NCBI RefSeq assembly: GCF_018131005.1
Contig: NZ_JAFCJK010000004.1
Coordinates: 186,001 to 250,000, forward strand
Reading direction: 5' to 3'
Length of the DNA stretch: 64,000 nt
DNA from: Bradyrhizobium lablabi
GTDB lineage: Bacteria; Pseudomonadota; Alphaproteobacteria; Rhizobiales; Xanthobacteraceae
Made by a program: the position numbers and the translations under genes. Below, in pieces: positions 17,182-26,040 of this stretch. The notes beneath the pieces were generated by a model. It did not search any database. It had not been told where the DNA came from and was given only the letters and a program-made list of their open reading frames with translations. Numbering within the stretch: position 1 is the first letter of the stretch; each line of letters opens with the position of its first letter.

Positions 17182-18435
17182 ATGAACGAGAAACCGCCAA
17201 CGCTTGGCGACGAAATCGCGGCGCGGATCAGTCAGCTCGGGGCGATTTCCGAAACCCCGGAGTATCTGGCACGCGTTTTCCTGACGCCCGAACACCGCCA
17301 GGCCGCCGATCTCATCCTGTCCTGGATGCGCGAGGCCGGCATGAGCGCGCATTTCGACGCGATCGGCAATGTCTGCGGGCGCTATGAGGGCGATCGGGCG
17401 GGCCTGCCATGCCTGATGCTGGGCTCGCATTACGACACCGTGCGCGACGCCGGCAAATGGGACGGACCGCTCGGCGTCATCACCGCGATCGCCTGCGTGG
17501 CGGACTTGAACCGCCGCGGCAGGCGGCTGCCGTTCGCGATCGAAATCATCGGCTTTGCCGACGAGGAGGGCGTGCGTTTTGCCTCGACGCTGCTCGGCAG
17601 CCGTGCGGTTGCCGGCGCGTTCGACGACGGCGTGCTCGTTGCCCGCGATCGCGATGGCGTCTCGATGCGTGACGCCATGGTTCAATTCGGCCTCGACCCC
17701 GAGCATATCGGCAAGGCGGCGCGTGCCCGCCGCGAGCTGCTGGGCTATGTTGAACTGCACATCGAGCAGGGGCCGGTGCTGGAGCAGAGGGGGTTGCCGG
17801 TCGGCGTCGTCACCGCGATATCGGGCGCGACCCGGCTCGCCGCCAGCCTCGCCGGCGTTGCCGGCCATGCCGGCACGGTGCCGATGGCCCTGCGGCGAGA
17901 TGCGCTGGCGGGCGCCGCCGAATGCATCGTCGCGATCGAGGAGTTCTGCAAGAGGGACGAAAGCGGCCTCGTCGGTACCGTTGGCTGTATCACCGCGCTT
18001 CCGGGCGCCACCAACGTGATCCCGGGCAAGGTCTCCTTCACCGTGGATATCCGCGCGCCAGGCGACATGCATCGCAAGCGTGCGGTGGCGGACGTCGTGC
18101 GGCGGATCGAGGCGATTGCAGAGCGCCGCGAGCTCGCTCTGCAGATCGACGTTACCCATGAGAACCGCAGCGTGCCCTGCGCGCCCTGGCTGAAATCGCA
18201 GATCGCCGACGCTGTCACGGCCGAGGGCTTTCCGGTGCTGGAGCTGGCGAGCGGGGCAGGGCATGACGGCATGGCGATGGTCGACATCACCGATATCGGC
18301 ATGATCTTCGTGCGCTGCCGCGGCGGGATCAGCCACAATCCCGCCGAGCATGTCGACTTGGCCGATGCCGATACGGGCGCGCGGGTGCTGCTGCGCTTCA
18401 TCGAGAATTTCAGGCCGCGGAATTTCGCGACCTGA
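17182..18435 (+). CDS. Allantoate amidohydrolase / N-carbamoyl-L-amino-acid hydrolase (M20)
   Basis: A 417-residue M20-family metallo-amidohydrolase. Zinc-binding residues are visible in LGSHYDTVRDAGKWDGPLG (His and Asp), FADEEGVRF (Glu), VELHIEQGPVLE (His) and RGGISHNPAEH (final His). Allantoate amidohydrolases of this group release ammonia and CO2 from allantoate; N-carbamoyl-amino-acid and ureidopropionate hydrolases are the close alternatives. Proximity to PuuE and the importer favours allantoate. ATG 17182 has GGAAAG upstream and is preferred to the frame from 17101. It is divergent from the importer operon. A weaker sigma-54-like match, TGGATCG-TTGT-ATGCA, lies at 17004-17019. Confidence 0.85.
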   Translation: MNEKPPTLGDEIAARISQLGAISETPEYLARVFLTPEHRQAADLILSWMREAGMSAHFDAIGNVCGRYEGDRAGLPCLMLGSHYDTVRDAGKWDGPLGVITAIACVADLNRRGRRLPFAIEIIGFADEEGVRFASTLLGSRAVAGAFDDGVLVARDRDGVSMRDAMVQFGLDPEHIGKAARARRELLGYVELHIEQGPVLEQRGLPVGVVTAISGATRLAASLAGVAGHAGTVPMALRRDALAGAAECIVAIEEFCKRDESGLVGTVGCITALPGATNVIPGKVSFTVDIRAPGDMHRKRAVADVVRRIEAIAERRELALQIDVTHENRSVPCAPWLKSQIADAVTAEGFPVLELASGAGHDGMAMVDITDIGMIFVRCRGGISHNPAEHVDLADADTGARVLLRFIENFRPRNFAT

Positions 18436-18563
18436 GGCGTGCCGAGGCGGGGGCACCCGCGCCGATCTGTCCCCTTCCGAACGGCTTCGCCCTACATGAG
18501 AGGTCATTGGGGCTATTGCGCCCGGCCGCGACCGGTTAAGCTCCCTGAACGGGGAGAAATCAC

Positions 18564-19802
18564 ATGAAGTCGTCCGTCGTCCGGGACGTGCAGTTCCCGA
18601 AGCAACCGGCGTTGCAGTTGATCTATGACACTGCGCCGATCGGCCTCGCCTACCTTTCCCCTGACTGCCGCTATTTGCAGATCAATCAGCGCCTCACCGA
18701 GATCTGCGGCATTTCGGTTGAAGGCCATCTGGGGCGCACGGTGCGCGATTGCGTGCCCGCGCTGGCGTCGGCGGTCGAGGGCATCGTGCGCTCGATCATG
18801 GAGACCGGGGAGCCCGTGACCGACATCGAGGTCTACGGCCAGCGCCCCGGACATAATGACGAGCGCTGCTGGATCACCCATTGGCATCCGCAGCGCGGGC
18901 CGAACGGGAACATCGTTGGCGTCAACGTGGCGGCCGAAGAGATAACCGAGCGCAAGCGCAGCGAACGCGAGATCCGCGCCGCGCGCGACGCGGCCGAGAC
19001 GGCGCTGCACCACCTCCAGGAGACCCAGGCGTCCCTGATCGAGGCGGAGAAGCTCGCTGCGTTGGGCCGGCTTGTGGCTGGCGTTGCGCACGAGATCAAT
19101 AGCCCGATCGGAACCAGCCTCACCGTCGCCTCGGTCCTGGAGCGCAAATGCGCCGACTTTGCCGCCGAAGCCGCGCGCGGCAAGCTGAAGCAGTCCAGCC
19201 TGAAGAATTTTATCGAGGTCGTCGAAAGCGCGTCGTCACTGCTTGTCGGCAACCTCAACCGCGCAGCCGAACTGGTGCAATCGTTCAAGCAGGTCGCCGT
19301 CGATCGAAGCTATCTCGACCGACGCGAGTTCGATCTCACCGAACTCACCGAGCAGGTTCTCTTGAGCCTGCGTCCGGCATTGCCGAAAAACAAACTGACC
19401 CTCGAGGTCGATGGCGCACCTGATCTTGCGATGAACAGCTATCCCGGCCCTTACGGCCAGGTGTTGACCAACCTGTTTCTCAATTCGGTCACGCACGCAT
19501 TTCCTGACGGCAAGGGCGGCGCCATCGCGATCAGGCTGCGCGCATCAGGCGCGGACCACGTGGACATCCTGTTCGCCGACGATGGCTGCGGCATGAGCCG
19601 CGACGTGCGGCGGCAGGCCTTCGATCCGTTTTTCACCACCCGTCGCGACAATGGTCGTATCGGGCTTGGCCTGCACATCGTGCATAACATCGTGACCAAT
19701 CGGCTGGGCGGAGAACTCCATCTCGACAGCGCGCCGGCGGAAGGGACGAGTGTGCGGATGACACTGCCCCGGGTGGCGCCGCGGCGCGCGGCCGATAATT
19801 GA
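18564..19802 (+). CDS. Orphan PAS-domain sensor histidine kinase
   Basis: A 412-residue soluble kinase. A PAS domain (about residues 12-125) starts YDTAPIGLAYLSPDCRY and ends in the PAC segment NVAAEEITERKRSE. A coiled coil leads to the H-box GRLVAGVAHEINSPIG with phospho-acceptor His176. The ATPase domain has the N box NLFLNSVTHAF, G1 DDGCGMS, F box FDPFFTTRRDNG and G2 GLGLHIVHN. There is no membrane segment and no receiver domain or response-regulator gene nearby, so its partner is elsewhere. GGGGAGA precedes the ATG. It begins 128 bp after the allantoate amidohydrolase on the same strand; a role in nitrogen sensing is possible but unproven. Confidence 0.88.
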   Translation: MKSSVVRDVQFPKQPALQLIYDTAPIGLAYLSPDCRYLQINQRLTEICGISVEGHLGRTVRDCVPALASAVEGIVRSIMETGEPVTDIEVYGQRPGHNDERCWITHWHPQRGPNGNIVGVNVAAEEITERKRSEREIRAARDAAETALHHLQETQASLIEAEKLAALGRLVAGVAHEINSPIGTSLTVASVLERKCADFAAEAARGKLKQSSLKNFIEVVESASSLLVGNLNRAAELVQSFKQVAVDRSYLDRREFDLTELTEQVLLSLRPALPKNKLTLEVDGAPDLAMNSYPGPYGQVLTNLFLNSVTHAFPDGKGGAIAIRLRASGADHVDILFADDGCGMSRDVRRQAFDPFFTTRRDNGRIGLGLHIVHNIVTNRLGGELHLDSAPAEGTSVRMTLPRVAPRRAADN

Positions 19803-19938
19803 GCCCAATCAGGTCGACGAGAAGAAAACACTCTTCTAGTCCAGCGTTAGAAAACGTCCTTCCAAGTCACTGCCGCAAAAGGCATTTCGCTGCCCTTGCT
19901 TCTGCGTCAATTGTCGCGACATTAACGGAGCATTACAG

Positions 19939-20172
19939 ATGGTTGCGGCAATGAGCGAATTTGATCCCTACGGCGAGCCAGTCCCCCCAGTCGACAACTC
20001 GATCGCTGGCGAGCGTGCCTCGAAATGGCTGAAGTCGGCCGGCACGAGCGTATTCTGGGTGCTGGTTGTCGGAATCGTGGTGGCGCGCGCGGCCTTTTTC
20101 GAACCGGGCCAGTTCAGCTTCGAAGGTGCCGTTGCCTGGGCGCAGGAATTGGTTGCGCTCGTCGCGCTTTGA
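19939..20172 (+). CDS. Small membrane protein, function unknown
   Basis: A 77-residue open frame with a hydrophilic, proline-containing N-terminus and one clear hydrophobic stretch, SVFWVLVVGIVVARAAFF (about residues 36-53). No family is recognised. The ribosome site is poor; the internal Met at MSEFDPYG is an alternative start. Its 3' end overlaps the convergent LysR gene by 59 bp, so one of the two ends may be wrong. It could be a real small inner-membrane protein; confidence is moderate at best. Confidence 0.4.
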   Translation: MVAAMSEFDPYGEPVPPVDNSIAGERASKWLKSAGTSVFWVLVVGIVVARAAFFEPGQFSFEGAVAWAQELVALVAL

Positions 20173-21103
20173 TCGATGGCCGGCGCGCGCTGGCCGGCAC
20201 CTCTCCCCCATCCCGGATGATCCGCTCGAACGCGGTCGCCACCGGCACGTCCAGCCGGCCGGGCGACCTCAATTGCCAGAGCGTGCGCTCGATCCTGACG
20301 CCCGTGATCGGAATCACCTTGAGTCGCCTAAGCCTGACCTGATCGTCGATCGTCGCCATCGACACGATGGCGACGCCGACGCCCGCGGCGACCGCCTGCT
20401 TGATCGCCTCGGTACTGCCGATTTCGAGCGTCCGTTTGGGCTCGACACCGTGGGCGGCCAGCGCCTGCGCCACGATCTCGCGCGTACCGGAACCCGGTTC
20501 GCGCACGATCAGGATCTCCTCGTCCAGCCGGCGGAAATCGATCGGGGCAGGTAGCAGACCAGGACCCGCAGCAAAGCGGTGATCCGGCGCCGCGATCAGG
20601 CCCATGACGTCGGTGCGCCAGGCCTCGCTGACCAGGTTCTCGTCCTCGACCGGTCCCTCGACCAGCGCGATCTCGATCTCCTGTGCCAGCATGAGGTCGG
20701 CAATATCGCTGGTATTGGCGCTCACCAGATGCAGGTCGATGCCGGGATAGGCGCGATGGAAGATGCCGAGGTAGGCCGGGATCATGTAGGTCGCGATCGT
20801 GGTGCTGGCGCCGATGCGCAGCGAGCCGCTGTCGAGGCCGCGCAGCGCCTGCAATTCGTCTTCGGCCGCCCGCTCGGCCGCAAACAGCGCCTCCGCGTGG
20901 CGCGCCAGCGCCCGGCCTTCCAGGGTCGGCCGCACGCCCTTCGGCGTACGGTCGAGCAGGCGGCAGCCCACTTGCAGCTCGAAGTCGCGTACTCCCTTGG
21001 AGATCGCAGGCTGGCTGATGTGCAATAGCTCTGCGGCCCGGGAGAAACTCCCGGTCCGTGCCACGGCCGCGAACAGGCGGAGCAGATGCAAGTTTAGGGA
21101 CAT
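20114..21103 (-). CDS. LysR-family regulator, YeiE/CysB-like
   Basis: A 329-residue LTTR with the N-terminal helix-turn-helix in MSLNLHLLRLFAAV through AAELLHISQPAISKGVRDFE. The effector domain begins GSLRIGASTTIATYMIPAYL, followed by LHLVSANTSDIADLML and EIALVEGPVED, a pattern of the CbbR/CysB/YeiE group. It is divergent from the YeiH-family exporter with 86 bp between start codons, the same arrangement as yeiE-yeiH in enterobacteria, so it very probably controls that gene. GAGAGAAG precedes the ATG. The C-terminus has about 20 extra basic residues and overlaps a small convergent frame. Confidence 0.9.
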   Translation of the reverse strand: MSLNLHLLRLFAAVARTGSFSRAAELLHISQPAISKGVRDFELQVGCRLLDRTPKGVRPTLEGRALARHAEALFAAERAAEDELQALRGLDSGSLRIGASTTIATYMIPAYLGIFHRAYPGIDLHLVSANTSDIADLMLAQEIEIALVEGPVEDENLVSEAWRTDVMGLIAAPDHRFAAGPGLLPAPIDFRRLDEEILIVREPGSGTREIVAQALAAHGVEPKRTLEIGSTEAIKQAVAAGVGVAIVSMATIDDQVRLRRLKVIPITGVRIERTLWQLRSPGRLDVPVATAFERIIRDGGEVPASARRPSIKARRAQPIPAPRQRHLRS

Positions 21104-21189
21104 AACTTCTCTCTATCGCGGCAGCTCGAAAATATATTAGCCAACAGGCGCGGCTTGGCGCATAAAATCTTCTCGAACAAGAGGATTTC

Positions 21190-22257
21190 GTGCCGGAATC
21201 ATCAAAAGGGTCTGCCACTCAGGAGCAGAAAGCCGGTGTGCTGAAGCGCACCTTTTCACTCATTCCCGGCATCCTTCTCTGCGGGGTGATTACGGTCATC
21301 TCACTCGGCGTCCAGGCCGCTGAGGAGCGCATTTTCGATCATCCCTATATCGAGGCTCTTGTTGTCGCGATCCTGCTGGGGATGGTGGTGCGCACCGCCT
21401 GGCAGCCATCGGAGCGCTGGCGCTCCGGCATCGCCTTCAGCGCGAAGCAACTGCTCGAGGTTGCCGTGATGCTGCTCGGCGCCTCCATCAGCTTCGCCGC
21501 CATCGTGGCGTCGGGCTACCTGCTGATCGCGGCGATCGCGGCCACCGTCGCGATCATGCTGGCGGTGAGCTTCGGCCTCAGCCGGATGCTCGGGCTCAAG
21601 ACAAAGCTCGCGATCCTGATCGCCTGCGGCAACTCGATCTGCGGCAATTCGGCGATCGCGGCCGTGGCGCCCGTCATCGAGGCCAGCGGCGACGACATCG
21701 CCTCGTCGATTTCGTTCACCGCCATTCTCGGCGTGCTGATGGTGCTGGGCCTGCCGCTCCTGATCCCGCTCCTGAAACTGTCGGCAACGCAATACGGCAT
21801 CCTCGCCGGCCTCACCGTCTATGCCGTGCCGCAGGTGCTGGCGGCCACCGTGCCGGCCGGCATCGTCAGCACCCAGATAGGCACGCTGGTGAAGCTCGTC
21901 CGGGTGCTGATGCTCGGGCCGATCGTGGTCGGCCTCTCGCTGTTCGTCGCCCGGCGGAAGCGTCAGACCGGCAACGCGAAGACCGTCCCGATCAGCCCGT
22001 TCAAGCTGGTGCCCTGGTTCATCATCGGCTTCCTGGCGCTGGCGGCGCTGCGCTCGTTCCAGCTCGTGCCCGACATCGTGATTGCGCCGGTCACGAAGAC
22101 GGCTGTGATCCTGACCGTCGTCTCGATGGCGGCGCTTGGGCTCGGCGTCGATGTGCGCGTGCTCTCAACCGTTGGCGGCCGGGTGACCGCGGCCGTCACC
22201 CTGTCGCTGCTGCTGCTGCTTGGCCTGAGCATCGGGCTCGTTCACTTCTTCAGGTAA
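21190..22257 (+). CDS. YeiH/UPF0324-family putative sulfate exporter
   Basis: A 355-residue inner-membrane protein with about ten helices. Family signatures include LLEVAVMLLGASISF, LAILIACGNSICGNSAIAAV, VYAVPQVLAATVP and ALGLGVDVRVL. Members are annotated as putative sulfate or sulfite-related exporters; the true substrate is not firmly known. The start is GTG 21190 with AGAGGA just upstream. It is divergent from the LysR regulator and ends 18 bp from the convergent formamidase stop. Confidence 0.88.
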   Translation: MPESSKGSATQEQKAGVLKRTFSLIPGILLCGVITVISLGVQAAEERIFDHPYIEALVVAILLGMVVRTAWQPSERWRSGIAFSAKQLLEVAVMLLGASISFAAIVASGYLLIAAIAATVAIMLAVSFGLSRMLGLKTKLAILIACGNSICGNSAIAAVAPVIEASGDDIASSISFTAILGVLMVLGLPLLIPLLKLSATQYGILAGLTVYAVPQVLAATVPAGIVSTQIGTLVKLVRVLMLGPIVVGLSLFVARRKRQTGNAKTVPISPFKLVPWFIIGFLALAALRSFQLVPDIVIAPVTKTAVILTVVSMAALGLGVDVRVLSTVGGRVTAAVTLSLLLLLGLSIGLVHFFR

Positions 22258-22275
22258 TGGACGTCGCCCCGCCGG

Positions 22276-23289
22276 TTACTCGGCGGCCTTCGCCGTCTTG
22301 CCGAACATCCGCGTCGGCGCGGGGAAGCCGCACGAGGTGCCGTCGGTGATCTTGACTTCATCCTCCCAGGGAAGGCGGAAACGGCCCGAAACCATGTCCT
22401 GCATGAAAGTGTAGGGGCAATCCATCGCGCCGCCCTTCACCGCGACATAGCCGCGGTGCCAGAGCTGATAGATGTTGTTCTCGACCCCCCAGTGGATCCG
22501 CGCCTCACGCACGAGATCCGGCCGTACTTCCGCGGTGATGATCTCGTCCGCGCGCCCGGTCGTGCCGTGCGCGATGATGCTGCCGTCGAAATTGACGATC
22601 ATGCCTTCGCCCATCGAATCGAACGAGCCGTCCGAGCCGCACATGCAGACATTGGCCGTGACCATCAGGTTCTGGAACGCGTTGGCCTGGTTGGTGAAGC
22701 GCCAGCTCTCGCGGATCGGCGCGGTGTAGCCCGCGGTGCGGATCATGATCTCGGCGCCCTTGTAGGCGCATTCGCGCGCCATCTCCGGGAACATGCCGTC
22801 ATGGCAGATGATCAGTGCGATCTTCGCACCCTTCGGTCCCTCGATCACGGGAATGCCGATGTCACCGGGCTCCCACGGCTCGACCGGGATCCAGGGATGG
22901 AATTTGCGGTAATAGAGCTTGATCTCGCCGTGATCGTCGATGATCAGACCCGAATTGTAGGGATTGCCGTGCGGGTTGAACTCCATGATGGAGAAGCAGC
23001 CCCAGATATTGTTGTCGATACAGGCCTTTTTGAAGGCTGCCACCTCCGGCCCGTCGAGCCGGCACATGATCTCCGGATTGGTGTCCATCGACAGGCCGTG
23101 CAGCGAGTATTCGGGAAACACCACGAGATCCATGGTGGAAAGATTGCGCCGTGCCTTGCCGACCATCCAGACGATGCGCTCGGTCTGCCTGGCCAGATCC
23201 GCTTTCGTCGCGACAACGGGTAGCTGCAACTGCACGAGCCCGATCACGACCCCGTTGGGTGATTTGTTGAGACCGCCAAGTCCGTTCAT
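22276..23289 (-). CDS. amiF: Formamidase (nitrilase superfamily)
   Basis: The 337-residue enzyme hydrolyses formamide to formate and ammonia in the cytoplasm. The nitrilase triad is Glu60 (VVFPEYS), Lys129 (YYRKFHPW) and Cys162 (LIICHDGM), with the spacing of H. pylori AmiF (60/133/166). The N-terminus MNGLGGLNKS and the PVEPWEPGD, GVENNIYQLWHRGYVA and SGRFRLPWED blocks are formamidase-specific rather than generic amidase. ATG 23289 gives the family's start; the longer frame to 23547 crosses the promoter. A near-perfect sigma-54 promoter lies about 70 bp upstream, and a second amidohydrolase gene is divergent, marking a nitrogen-release locus. Confidence 0.92.
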   Translation of the reverse strand: MNGLGGLNKSPNGVVIGLVQLQLPVVATKADLARQTERIVWMVGKARRNLSTMDLVVFPEYSLHGLSMDTNPEIMCRLDGPEVAAFKKACIDNNIWGCFSIMEFNPHGNPYNSGLIIDDHGEIKLYYRKFHPWIPVEPWEPGDIGIPVIEGPKGAKIALIICHDGMFPEMARECAYKGAEIMIRTAGYTAPIRESWRFTNQANAFQNLMVTANVCMCGSDGSFDSMGEGMIVNFDGSIIAHGTTGRADEIITAEVRPDLVREARIHWGVENNIYQLWHRGYVAVKGGAMDCPYTFMQDMVSGRFRLPWEDEVKITDGTSCGFPAPTRMFGKTAKAAE

Positions 23290-23359
23290 GCTCGTCCTCC
23301 CAGAACCATCGCTCGTCGCGTCTTGCCGCGAACATTCTCTGCGCCCGACCGCCAATATC

Positions 23360-23375
23360 AGCAACAACCGTGCCA
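23360..23375 (-). promoter_or_regulatory. Sigma-54 promoter of the formamidase gene
   Basis: On the minus strand TGGCACG-GTTG-TTGCT is a full match to the RpoN consensus TGGCACG-N4-TTGCW. The predicted start point is near 23349, about 60 bp before the formamidase ATG. This argues for nitrogen-limited expression through an enhancer-binding protein. Confidence 0.78.
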
Positions 23376-23384
23376 ATAAAATGG

Positions 23385-23411
23385 TGCCCGGTCTCCCAGG
23401 CCGACCGGGCA
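23385..23411. promoter_or_regulatory. Inverted repeat between two sigma-54 promoters
   Basis: TGCCCGGTC (23385-23393) and GACCGGGCA (23403-23411) are perfect 9-bp inverted arms with a 9-bp spacer. They lie about 10 bp upstream of the formamidase promoter and about 140 bp upstream of the divergent promoter. It is a candidate enhancer-binding-protein site or a simple hairpin; the sequence is not a textbook NtrC box. Confidence 0.4.
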
Positions 23412-23549
23412 CTCGATGCCCAGGCATTGAGCATATGGACCCAACGCCAGCGCCGCCATGGCGTGCCGCCACGCATCGGCGATTGCCCAACGATTTGAGG
23501 GACAGACCAAATCCGCTCCGGCATGAACGTGCGGCGTCATTGCACACAC

Positions 23550-23565
23550 TGGCATAGGCCTTGCT
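23550..23565 (+). promoter_or_regulatory. Sigma-54 promoter of the amidohydrolase gene
   Basis: TGGCATA-GGCC-TTGCT matches the RpoN -24/-12 pattern with GG and GC at the correct spacing. The predicted start point is near 23576, leaving a leader of about 29 bp before ATG 23605 and ruling out the upstream TTG at 23572 as start. It is divergent from the formamidase promoter. Confidence 0.68.
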
Positions 23566-23604
23566 TGATTATTGGCCGGCGTTTCCTTCAAAGGCCTTGC
23601 CGTC

Positions 23605-24297
23605 ATGACGAATCCGAGCGGCACCGTCGCAGCCGAGCCTGAACCGATTACGCTCGATTGGAGCAAGACAGCGCTTGTCATTATCGACATGCAGCGTGAT
23701 TTCATGGAGCCCGGCGGCTTCGGTGAGACGCTCGGCAACGACGTGAGCCGACTCGCACGGGCCGTGAACCCGATCGCGTCCGTGCTCTCCGCCGCACGCG
23801 ATGCCGGTATGCTCGTCATCCACACGCGTGAAGGCCATCTGCCCGATCTTTCCGACGCGCCGCCCGCGAAGGTCGAGCGTGGAGCGCCGAGCCTGCGCAT
23901 CGGCGATCCCGGCCCGATGGGGCGGATCCTGATCCGCGGCGAGGCCGGCCATGACATCATTCCCAAGCTCTATCCGCGCCGCGGCGAGATCGTGATCGAC
24001 AAGCCCGGCAAGGGCGCGTTCTATGCCACAGGATTTGATGACATCCTGCGGAAGCACGGCATCGAGAATCTGCTGGTATGCGGTGTCACCACGGAGGTGT
24101 GCGTCAACACGACCGTGCGCGAGGCCAACGACCGCGGTTACCGCTGCGTCGTGATCGGGGACGGCTGCGCGTCCTACTTCCCGGAATTCCACGAGATGGG
24201 CCTGAAGATGATCAAGGCCCAGGGCGGTATCTTTGGCTGGGTGACGGAATCGGCCGCGGTGTTGCAGGCGCTCAAGCCACAGCCTAACCGCCCTTGA
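23605..24297 (+). CDS. Isochorismatase-family amidohydrolase (biuret-hydrolase-like)
   Basis: A 230-residue cysteine amidohydrolase related to the biuret hydrolase at 12946. The triad is Asp28 (VIIDMQRDF), the first Lys of IDKPGKGAF and the Cys of VTTEVCVN. It shares [24 protein letters not shown] and the AQGGIFGWV ending. Probable substrates are N-carbamoyl or ureido compounds; it is diverged enough that biuret itself is uncertain. It faces the formamidase gene with sigma-54 promoters in both directions, implying a shared role in ammonia release. The 3' end overlaps the convergent sugar-importer permease by 14 bp. Confidence 0.82.
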   Translation: MTNPSGTVAAEPEPITLDWSKTALVIIDMQRDFMEPGGFGETLGNDVSRLARAVNPIASVLSAARDAGMLVIHTREGHLPDLSDAPPAKVERGAPSLRIGDPGPMGRILIRGEAGHDIIPKLYPRRGEIVIDKPGKGAFYATGFDDILRKHGIENLLVCGVTTEVCVNTTVREANDRGYRCVVIGDGCASYFPEFHEMGLKMIKAQGGIFGWVTESAAVLQALKPQPNRP

Positions 24298-25108
24298 CGG
24301 CGCCCGCGGTGAGCCCGGCGACGATCTGGCGCTGGGCCATCACCGTCAGCAGCAGCACGGGAGCCGTCACGATCAGCGCGGCCGCGGCGAGCGGGCCCCA
24401 GCTCAGCTGGTCGAACGAGATCATGTTGTAGACGGCGACCGGCAGCGTCCGCGTCTCGCGCCCCGCGAGCACGATGCCGAACACAAAGTTATTCCAGGAG
24501 AAGATCACCGCGAGGATGAAGGCGACCGCAAGCCCGGGGCGCGCGATCGGCAGCGCGACGTGGCGGAACACCTGCCAGCGCGTGGCGCCGTCGATCAGCG
24601 CAGCTTCCTCGAGTTCGAGCGGCGTGGTCTCGAAATAGCCGATCATGATCCAGATCACGATCGGCACGGTGACCACGAGATGGATGATGATTTGCGGAAC
24701 CAGCGTGCCGAGCAGGCCGAGCCACTGGAACAGCAGAAACAGGGGGATCAGATAGGACAGGCCCGGCGTGATGCGCGCGATCAGGATCACGATCGCCGAT
24801 TTGTGCGCCGCCATCCGCGCTATGCCGTAGCCCGCGGGCACGCCGACCAACATCGCAAGCGCCGTCGCGCAGCCGGTCACGACCAGGCTGTTGATGAAAT
24901 AGGTCAGGAAGCGATTGGACCCGAGCACGTCTGCATAGTTCTTCCAGGCGATGTTCTCGGGGATGAACACGGGTGGATAGGCGGCGTTGTCGACCTCGAA
25001 TTTCAGCGACAGGGACGCCATCCAGAGGAAGAACAGGATCGCCGGCGAGACGATGATGAACACCGACAGCCACAACCCGATCCGCCCCATGATCTGACGC
25101 GGGTTCAT
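24284..25108 (-). CDS. Sugar-type ABC permease, MalG-like
   Basis: A 274-residue inner-membrane protein with six hydrophobic segments. The coupling-loop motif [20 protein letters not shown] with PIARPGLAV is that of MalFG-type carbohydrate permeases, second subunit. ATG 25108 overlaps the stop of the upstream permease gene (ATGA), giving translational coupling and favouring it over ATG 25132. It is the last gene of a three-gene set; no ATPase gene follows. Confidence 0.9.
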   Translation of the reverse strand: MNPRQIMGRIGLWLSVFIIVSPAILFFLWMASLSLKFEVDNAAYPPVFIPENIAWKNYADVLGSNRFLTYFINSLVVTGCATALAMLVGVPAGYGIARMAAHKSAIVILIARITPGLSYLIPLFLLFQWLGLLGTLVPQIIIHLVVTVPIVIWIMIGYFETTPLELEEAALIDGATRWQVFRHVALPIARPGLAVAFILAVIFSWNNFVFGIVLAGRETRTLPVAVYNMISFDQLSWGPLAAAALIVTAPVLLLTVMAQRQIVAGLTAGAVKGG

Positions 25109-26040
25109 GCGCCGGCCCCGATCTCGGTCCACAGCATGCGCTTGCGCAAATAGAGCAGCAGCGCGGCAAGCGCGACGATCAGCAGGAAGAACACCACCGC
25201 GATCGCCGAGCCGTAGCCGAGGTCGTAATAGACGAAGGCGACGCTGTAGAGATAAAGGTTGATGGTCTCCGATGCCGAGCCCGGCCCGCCCTGCGTGATC
25301 GCGAAGATGATGTCGAAGCTTTTCACCGCATCGATCATGCGGATCATGCCGGCGATGAACAGAAACGGCGTGATCAGGGGCAGGGTGATGTAGCGGAACA
25401 TCTGCCAGAAATTGGCGCCGTCGATCTGCGCGCTTTCATAAGGCTCGGTCGGGATCGCGGCGAGGCCACCGAGCACGATCAGCATCACGAGTGGCGTCCA
25501 CTGCCAGGTCTCGACCAGCACCAGCGACGGAATGACGGTGGCCGGATTGAACACCCAGAGCTGCGGCGGGATGCCGACCAGCGAGAGCAAATAGTTGAGT
25601 ACGCCGAGCTGCGGATGGAACATCATCGTCCACACCAGCGCGATCGCCACGGGTGTCGCCATCATAGGCATGATGAACACGCCGCGCAGGAAGCCGCGGC
25701 CGGCGAATTTCTGGTGAAACACCACGGCGGCCAGGGTGCCGAAGATCAGCGGCAGCAGCACGGACAGCACCGTGTAGAAGACGGTGTGCCAGACGGCCTC
25801 GACGAAGCGCGGATCGTTCGGCAGACGCAAATAATTGGCGAGCCCGACGAAGGTGGTCGGCGAGCCGACCTTCCATTCGTTCAGGCTCATCCAGATCGTG
25901 AACAGCCACGGGAACACGATTACCGCCAGCACCACGACCAGCGCGGGGATCACGAACGGCCAGTAGGATGGCGGACGCCATTCACGCTCCGGTGCGGCGT
26001 TCTGAGCCGCGGCCGGAGAAGCTTGCGTTACGACACTCAC
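25105..26040 (-). CDS. Sugar-type ABC permease, MalF-like
   Basis: About 311 residues with six membrane segments. YWPFVIPALVVVLAVIVFPW opens the protein, and PYESAQIDGANFWQMFRYIT with LPLITPFL is the EAA coupling loop. GTG 26040 is chosen because it overlaps the stop of the binding-protein gene, as is common in such operons; upstream codons of the open frame lie wholly inside that gene. It pairs with the MalG-like permease encoded next. Confidence 0.88.
   Translation of the reverse strand: MSVVTQASPAAAQNAAPEREWRPPSYWPFVIPALVVVLAVIVFPWLFTIWMSLNEWKVGSPTTFVGLANYLRLPNDPRFVEAVWHTVFYTVLSVLLPLIFGTLAAVVFHQKFAGRGFLRGVFIMPMMATPVAIALVWTMMFHPQLGVLNYLLSLVGIPPQLWVFNPATVIPSLVLVETWQWTPLVMLIVLGGLAAIPTEPYESAQIDGANFWQMFRYITLPLITPFLFIAGMIRMIDAVKSFDIIFAITQGGPGSASETINLYLYSVAFVYYDLGYGSAIAVVFFLLIVALAALLLYLRKRMLWTEIGAGA

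Noticed and set aside
19815..19840. Hairpin AGAAGA/TCTTCT after the histidine kinase
   Set aside because: A 6-bp A/T-rich stem without a T-run is too weak to call a terminator.
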